Made by a program: the position numbers and the translations under genes. Shown one piece after another: positions 15,573 through 19,544 of a DNA stretch of 19,544 nt; positions within the stretch are counted from its first letter, which is position 1; each line of letters opens with the position of its first letter. Location: assembly GCA_004376105.1 (NCBI GenBank), contig SOKA01000036.1:1-19544 (forward strand), given 5' to 3'. This DNA comes from Dehalococcoidia bacterium (lineage in GTDB: Bacteria; Chloroflexota; Dehalococcoidia; Dehalococcoidales; E44-bin46). The notes beneath the pieces are model-generated. The model did not search any database. It saw only the letters and a list, made by a program, of their open reading frames with translations, and was not told the origin of the DNA.

Positions 15573-16421
15573 ATGGACAATTTACCTCTTGTATCAATAA
15601 CCATCCCGAGTTACAACTCGGAGAAAATGATTACCTTTTGCCTGGAGGGAGCTGTCAAACAAACCTATTCAAACATCGAGATTCTGGTGAGTGACAGCCA
15701 TTCAACCGATGGAACAAGAGATATTGCCGCTAGTTATCACGCTAGGGTTATCTTATGCGAGGGAAAGCTGCTTGCTGCTAGATACCTTGGCTATCAAGAA
15801 TCAAAGGGCCCATACATAGTCTTTGTAGATACAGACCAAATCCTGGAACCTACGGCTATTGAAAGGGCAGTAAGTTTGATGAATGACTACGATATGCTAG
15901 TCTTCGAGACACAATCTTACAACACTGAGTGGTTTATCCCGAAGCTACATGGTGCGTCAAAGCAGATAATTAATGCCCGCTTTGGAAAGCCGGGTGCTTT
16001 TGACCCAACCAGAGGGCCTTTTCTACCAAGGTTCTTCAAAAGGGAGATTCTGGAAAAGGCCTTTGCTGCGATACCTCAGGAGTTAATACCGGGCACAATC
16101 CATCCTGACCATGCCATCATTTACTATGAGAGTTACAAGGTCTCACAAAGGGTAGGTGGTCTGCGAAATGCTATGTATGACATAGAGCCTGACTGGAGAA
16201 AGCTGTGGAAGACTAACTTTCGCTATGGGGCATCCCTGAGAAGCATCAAGAAATCGTATTATGGGAATCTACTTCTGAGGAAAATGGAATTCGGTCCCCG
16301 TTTTGGGCGCCCTATCGTGTCTGGTCTTCAGACTCTCCTGCTCGCGGGGATAATAAAGGTCATTCAAAGGATGGGTATCATTTCGGTTAGCGCTAGAAAC
16401 AGCCGTTTTCAGTATTCTTAG
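15573..16421 (+). CDS. Family 2 (GT-A) glycosyltransferase
   Basis: This 282-residue protein has a GT-A fold nucleotide-sugar-binding core: SITIPSYNSEKMI at the start, D41 in VSDSHSTDGT, and the metal-binding DTD at 86-88 in YIVFVDTDQILEPTA. The second half (FLPRFFKREILEKA... HPDHAIIYYE) is the acceptor region, with a hydrophobic stretch near the C-terminus (IVSGLQTLLLAGIIKVI) that may sit on the membrane. The donor and acceptor sugars are unknown; the GH130 partner upstream suggests mannose. There is no good ribosome-binding site in the five-base gap after the GH130 stop, so translation is probably coupled. Confidence 0.85.
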   Translation: MDNLPLVSITIPSYNSEKMITFCLEGAVKQTYSNIEILVSDSHSTDGTRDIAASYHARVILCEGKLLAARYLGYQESKGPYIVFVDTDQILEPTAIERAVSLMNDYDMLVFETQSYNTEWFIPKLHGASKQIINARFGKPGAFDPTRGPFLPRFFKREILEKAFAAIPQELIPGTIHPDHAIIYYESYKVSQRVGGLRNAMYDIEPDWRKLWKTNFRYGASLRSIKKSYYGNLLLRKMEFGPRFGRPIVSGLQTLLLAGIIKVIQRMGIISVSARNSRFQYS

Positions 16422-16430
16422 AGCCAAGTG

Positions 16431-18026
16431 ATGAAAAAAATTCTATACATATTTCTTTCAGTAGTATTGTTATGTAGCCTGCTTATTGTTGGCTGCCAGC
16501 CTGAGCAGGAAGTAGTGCCAACTCCCGTTGCCGAAGAAAAAGTTCTTAATCTATACGGCATTGACCCGTGGACCCTTGACCCGGCTGTTTCCAGTGAAAT
16601 GACCTCCCACGAATATATAATGCAGCTATTTAGTGGCTTGGTTTGCCTTGATGATAACCTGGAGCCGGCACCTGATATAGCCCAGTCATGGCAGGTTAGC
16701 GATGATGGCAAGACTTATACCTTTTATCTCCGACGCGATGTGATGTTCCATGATGGCAGGGGGGTTAAAGCTGATGATTTTAAGTATTCCTGGCAGCGTG
16801 CCTGTGACCCTGATACCGGCTCTCAGACAGCAGCCACCTATCTGGGAGATATTGTCGGGGTTAGTGAAGTATTAGCTGGTGAGACTAAAGAAATTAGCGG
16901 GGTCAGGGTTGTTGATGATTACACCCTGGAGGTAACTATAGATGCGCCTAAATCTTATTTCTTATCCAAGCTGACCTATCCTACCTCCTTTGTCGTTGAT
17001 GGAACGAATGTAGCCTCGGGGTGGGAGTGGTGGCGCAGCCCGAACAGCACTGGCCCGTTTAAGCTTAAGCAGTGGGAGGAAAATAGTTTACTTGTTCTGG
17101 AGAGGAATGAGCTTTACCACGGAGAGCTGGCTAAGGTTGATTTTGTTGTTTTTCAATTGTGGGGCGGTGTGCCCATGAATATGTATGAAACAGGCGAAAT
17201 CGATGTCACCGGTGTCTCTATCAGTTATATTGATAAGGTTACTGATGAATCAGGCCCATTTTATCAGGATTTAACGGCAGTCCCTGAGCTAAGCTTCTAT
17301 TATATTGGCTTTGACACTACGAAACCGCCGTTTGATGATGTTAACCTTCGGCGTGCTTTCTCTCACGCTATTGATAAGGATAAGCTGGTTTCTTTGGTCT
17401 TCAGAGATATGATGCAGCCGGCAGATGGCATCTTACCACCGGGTATGCCGGGCTATAATGAAGATTTACTGGGGCTGGAGTATGACATAGAGGGGGCAAG
17501 GGAGCTGATTGCTAACTCAAAGTATGGTGATGTATCTAATCTGCCGCCAATTGCCATTACCACTATGGGCTGGGGAGGATTAATATCGTCAGGGCTGGAG
17601 GCTATCATCTATGAGTGGCGAAACAACCTAGGAGTAGAAGTAGAGGTAAGGCAGCTAGAGCCACAAAGGTTCCTTTATCATCTCACCGAGGAGAAGGACG
17701 AGATGTTTTATATGGGTTGGATTGCTGACTACCCCCACCCACAAGATTTTCTGGATGTTTTGTTTCATAGTGGTACTGATAACAACTATGGCGAGTATAG
17801 CAACCCTGAGGTAGATGCTTTACTGGAGATGGCGAATGTAGAGCCAGATAGTGACCTAAGTCTAGCCTTATATCAGCAAGCTGAGCAAAAGCTGGTTGAG
17901 GATGCTGCCTGTTTACCCTTGTGGTTTGGCAAAAATTATGTTCTGGTTAAGTCCTATGTTAGTGGGTATGAGCTCAATCCTCTTGGCATTACTATGTTAA
18001 ATAACGTGTCTATTGAACCCCACTAG
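16431..18026 (+). CDS. ABC transporter solute-binding lipoprotein, family 5 (peptide/oligosaccharide type)
   Basis: This 531-residue extracytoplasmic binding protein resembles SBP_bac_5 (OppA/DppA-like). The N-terminus is a lipoprotein signal (MKKILYIFLSVVLLCSLLIVG, then C22). Family motifs follow: NLYGIDPWTLDPAVSSEMTSHEYIMQLFSGLV, APDIAQSWQVSDDGKTYTFYLRRDVMFHDGR and VNLRRAFSHAIDKDKLV. It likely binds peptides, but some members bind oligosaccharides, nickel or other small molecules. No permease or ATPase gene is adjacent, so it must share a transporter encoded elsewhere. The frame also contains a GTG at 16428 just before the ATG; ATG 16431 gives the normal lipoprotein MKK start. It follows the GT2 gene by about nine bases. 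Confidence 0.9.
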   Translation: MKKILYIFLSVVLLCSLLIVGCQPEQEVVPTPVAEEKVLNLYGIDPWTLDPAVSSEMTSHEYIMQLFSGLVCLDDNLEPAPDIAQSWQVSDDGKTYTFYLRRDVMFHDGRGVKADDFKYSWQRACDPDTGSQTAATYLGDIVGVSEVLAGETKEISGVRVVDDYTLEVTIDAPKSYFLSKLTYPTSFVVDGTNVASGWEWWRSPNSTGPFKLKQWEENSLLVLERNELYHGELAKVDFVVFQLWGGVPMNMYETGEIDVTGVSISYIDKVTDESGPFYQDLTAVPELSFYYIGFDTTKPPFDDVNLRRAFSHAIDKDKLVSLVFRDMMQPADGILPPGMPGYNEDLLGLEYDIEGARELIANSKYGDVSNLPPIAITTMGWGGLISSGLEAIIYEWRNNLGVEVEVRQLEPQRFLYHLTEEKDEMFYMGWIADYPHPQDFLDVLFHSGTDNNYGEYSNPEVDALLEMANVEPDSDLSLALYQQAEQKLVEDAACLPLWFGKNYVLVKSYVSGYELNPLGITMLNNVSIEPH

Positions 18027-18147
18027 GCAAGAAGGAGAGAAAGTCCTAAACACTAAACAAATTCAAAGCCCAAATTCCAAATGTTCGGATTTAGAAATTA
18101 GGATTTAGGATTTCCTCCAAAAGAGGACGGGGTTACCGATAATATAG
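18027..18147. repeat. Spacer with imperfect AT-rich inverted repeat (arms 18044-18056 and 18098-18110)
   Basis: TCCTAAACACTAA (18044-18056) can pair with TTAGGATTTAGGA (18098-18110) with two mismatches in 13, around a 41-base A-rich interval with AAATTC/AAATTCC words. The look is that of degenerate palindromic intergenic repeats common in metagenomic genomes. It could also aid termination of the upstream gene, but no U-tract follows. No gene is visible here. Confidence 0.4.
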
Positions 18148-18237
18148 TGGCGGAGGGGGTGGGATTCGAACCCACGGTCCCCTTACGAGGACAACGGTTT
18201 TCAAGACCGTCACCATAGACCACTCGGACACCCCTCC
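18148..18237 (-). tRNA. tRNA-Ser (anticodon UGA)
   Basis: On the minus strand the acceptor stem GGAGGGG (18237-18231) pairs with CCCCTCC (18158-18152), followed by G and an encoded CCA (18150-18148). The T arm is GTGGG-TTCGAAT-CCCAC. The anticodon loop CTTGAAA gives anticodon UGA at 18203-18201. The long extra arm with a stem-loop marks a class II tRNA, here serine, decoding UCA and related codons. serS lies about 1.2 kb upstream on the same strand. Confidence 0.95.
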
Positions 18238-18259
18238 AAAATTAAAGCAGCCATAAAGT

Positions 18260-18288
18260 ATTATACCGAGAACTTGGTCAAATTTCTA
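18260..18288 (-). promoter_or_regulatory. Promoter of tRNA-Ser
   Basis: On the minus strand a perfect TATAAT (18265-18260) is preceded, after 17 bases, by TAGAAA (18288-18283), a four-of-six -35. The predicted start is near 18253, about 16 bases before the mature 5' end at 18237. The tRNA can thus be transcribed independently of serS. Confidence 0.6.
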
Positions 18289-18309
18289 TCTAAACGTATT
18301 TACACATAA

Positions 18310-18337
18310 TTGACACATACTATTAAATGGATATAAT
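18310..18337 (+). promoter_or_regulatory. Promoter of the cyclase-like gene
   Basis: Perfect TTGACA (18310-18315) and perfect TATAAT (18332-18337) are spaced by 16 bases. Transcription should begin near 18344, leaving a leader of about 28 bases before the ATG at 18372. Both hexamers match consensus, so basal expression may be high unless repressed. Confidence 0.75.
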
Positions 18338-18371
18338 CTGTGGAAAAGGCTTTCACGGGTGTTAGGCAAAT

Positions 18372-19403
18372 ATGACCACTAACAACAATATAATACCAGT
18401 CAAATATGTATTTCTGGATGTGGTGGCTTATACGAAGCGGACTATAGAAGCACAATGCTATATTATTGAGGCACTCAATAGGATAGTAAAGGGCACAACT
18501 AATAGATACCATATAAGTAACGATTCCTTAATATATATACCTACGGGAGACGGAATGTGCATAGCTCTACTCGGTATAGACTTGCCATATGATATACATG
18601 TGACTATTGCAACGGAAATACTACGTAGAGTATGGGTAAATAATTCTAGGGTAAAATACAATTGGCGAAAATTTGAAGTTAGGATAGGCATAAACCAAAG
18701 TGATGACAATATTGTTACAGATGTGAATGGTAGAAAAAACGTGGCTGGCGCTGGAATAAATAACGCCAGACGCATTATGGACTTAGCTGATGAAAGCCAA
18801 ATCTTGGTAAGTAGCACAGTGTATGAAAATCTGCACCCTCGTAAGAACTATTACCACGCTTTCAGTAAAGAATTTACGAAAGAAGTGAAGCACGGGCTTG
18901 TTTTAGATGTATACCAACTTGTAAGAGCAAATATTGCTGGGCTAAATACTAATCCGCCGTCGAGTCTTGTAGCTCCTCCGAAACCTGAGCCCAAGTTAAC
19001 AAAACTCGCGGCTTATTATTTTGCTCACTCTCTCAAAAATAGGGAGTTTATAATTAGGAGGAGGGGAGATGGCCAGAATAACTATGCATTAGTAGTGCTT
19101 CTTTGGTATCTGACGAGGGATTCTTTAGGCAAATCTGAGTCTACTGAAGTAGAACCCTATGAGGAATGGATGCCTGAAACTAGGCATAATACTCTCGATG
19201 AGCAATTTGAGCTATTTATGGAGCTCCCTTTCTCGGTGTGTTGCGACCTGTGTGGTCTAGTACGTGATGTTCATATTGGAACCGATAATTGGAAATACTT
19301 TGAAGACAGTTGGCAAGCTACGATTGTTAATGTGGAAGGTCGAAAGAAACTAAAGTCAGACTGGCCAGAAATCTGGGACGAGTTTCAACTTGACGAATTG
19401 TGA
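18372..19403 (+). CDS. Divergent class III nucleotide cyclase-like protein with unknown C-terminal domain
   Basis: This 343-residue soluble protein has an N-terminal class III cyclase fold (about 8-190). Visible: first metal aspartate D16 (YVFLDVVAYT), second metal aspartate D60 (IPTGDGMCIALLG), and the transition-state pair N130-x3-R134 (GAGINNARRIM) leading into ILVSSTVYENL. The residues that select adenine in classic cyclases are replaced: the lysine before GDG is Ile56 by position, and the aspartate in the usual GDxVN is Ala127. It may therefore use another base, or be inactive. A proline-rich linker (about 195-208) joins a C-terminal domain (210-343) that I do not recognise; it has C290, C291 and C294 (a possible metal or redox cluster) and a WPEIWDEFQLDEL end. 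SD is weak (TTAGG). The gene is AT-richer than its neighbours. There is no receptor or HAMP domain. Similarity to the pyrimidine cyclases of Pycsar defence is conceivable but not shown. Confidence 0.7.
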   Translation: MTTNNNIIPVKYVFLDVVAYTKRTIEAQCYIIEALNRIVKGTTNRYHISNDSLIYIPTGDGMCIALLGIDLPYDIHVTIATEILRRVWVNNSRVKYNWRKFEVRIGINQSDDNIVTDVNGRKNVAGAGINNARRIMDLADESQILVSSTVYENLHPRKNYYHAFSKEFTKEVKHGLVLDVYQLVRANIAGLNTNPPSSLVAPPKPEPKLTKLAAYYFAHSLKNREFIIRRRGDGQNNYALVVLLWYLTRDSLGKSESTEVEPYEEWMPETRHNTLDEQFELFMELPFSVCCDLCGLVRDVHIGTDNWKYFEDSWQATIVNVEGRKKLKSDWPEIWDEFQLDEL

Positions 19404-19419
19404 GGGTGAAAAACTCTCT

Positions 19420-19544
19420 TTATTTAATCACCTTCTCCCCCACATACGGCTGGAGGACTTCAGGGATAACTATGCTGCCGTCGGCTTGCTGGTAGTTTTC
19501 CATTACGGCGATGAGCACTCTAGGTAGGGCTAGCCCTGAGCCAT
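19420..19544 (-). CDS. serS: Seryl-tRNA synthetase, C-terminal end (partial)
   Basis: On the minus strand the frame from the right edge reads GSGLALPRVLIAVMENYQQ, then ADGSIVIPEVLQPYVGEKVIK, ending at TAA (19422-19420). This is the characteristic SerRS C-terminus (NGSGLA, ENYQ, GSI-IPEVL-PY), belonging to the class II catalytic core. Only about 40 residues are inside the window. It converges on the cyclase gene with 16 bases between stops and no clear terminator, and it shares a strand with tRNA-Ser(UGA), its substrate. Confidence 0.93.
   Translation of the reverse strand, partial: GSGLALPRVLIAVMENYQQADGSIVIPEVLQPYVGEKVIK

Noticed and set aside
18113..18127. Short hairpin TCCTC-CAAAA-GAGGA as a terminator of the binding-protein gene
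   Set aside because: Only 5 bp of stem and no following T-run.
18300..18817. Two minus-strand ORFs overlapping the cyclase gene
   Set aside because: The cyclase motifs on the plus strand are coherent and have a consensus promoter; the antisense products look random.
18372..19403. A complete two-gene Pycsar defence system
   Set aside because: No effector gene (TIR or transmembrane) is present beside the cyclase in this window; serS and tRNA-Ser flank it.

Overview
This window is a densely packed bacterial chromosome segment of moderate G+C. Protein content and gene order (PEP synthase-dgt-dnaG-rpoD; rpsP-khpA-rimM; a Peptidase_MA-like secreted protein; many lipoprotein or secreted proteins of uncharacterised type) look most like Chloroflexota, probably a Dehalococcoidia-type or related uncultured lineage. 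That placement is an inference from the look of the proteins; no search was possible. There is no phage, CRISPR array or complete insertion sequence.

Layout: (1) 3-542 is the C-terminal end of a cell-surface protein made of exact 71-codon InlB-type repeats with a C-terminal membrane anchor. (2) 543-704 is a spacer with a possible scrap of an insertion-sequence end. (3) 705-7233, minus strand, is a tight operon transcribed ppsA > dgt > dnaG > rpoD, linking PEP synthesis, dNTP hydrolysis, replication priming and the main sigma factor. It is headed by an extended -10 promoter at about 7281-7290. (4) 7379-8460, plus strand, holds a strong promoter, a DUF151 bifunctional-nuclease-family gene, a small zinc-ribbon protein and an 11-bp hairpin terminator. 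(5) 8495-9703 is a CPA-type cation/proton antiporter whose end overlaps the convergent rimM. (6) 9693-10778, minus strand, is rpsP > khpA > rimM, a ribosome-assembly operon with its own consensus promoter. (7) 10902-18026, plus strand, is a long run: endonuclease V, RF2 (prfB, with the +1 programmed frameshift), a secreted Peptidase_MA-like protein, radC, a GH130 glycoside phosphorylase-like protein, a GT2 glycosyltransferase and a solute-binding lipoprotein. (8) 18148-19544 holds tRNA-Ser(UGA) and the end of serS, both on the minus strand, with an AT-richer gene between them on the plus strand that encodes a divergent class III nucleotide cyclase-like protein.

Most genes are housekeeping (transcription, replication, translation, DNA repair). 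The parts most worth a second look are the divergent cyclase with an unrecognised C-terminal domain lodged between tRNA-Ser and serS, the apparently leaderless endonuclease V mRNA, the RF2 frameshift site with a poor internal Shine-Dalgarno sequence, and the GH130-GT2 pair, which looks compositionally different from its neighbours.

Several starts were moved inward from the longest possible ORF on the basis of ribosome-binding sites, promoters or family N-termini (DUF151, the zinc-ribbon protein, the antiporter, rpsP, radC, the solute-binding protein). prfB was extended upstream across its frameshift, and the two genes cut by the window edges are given as partial.
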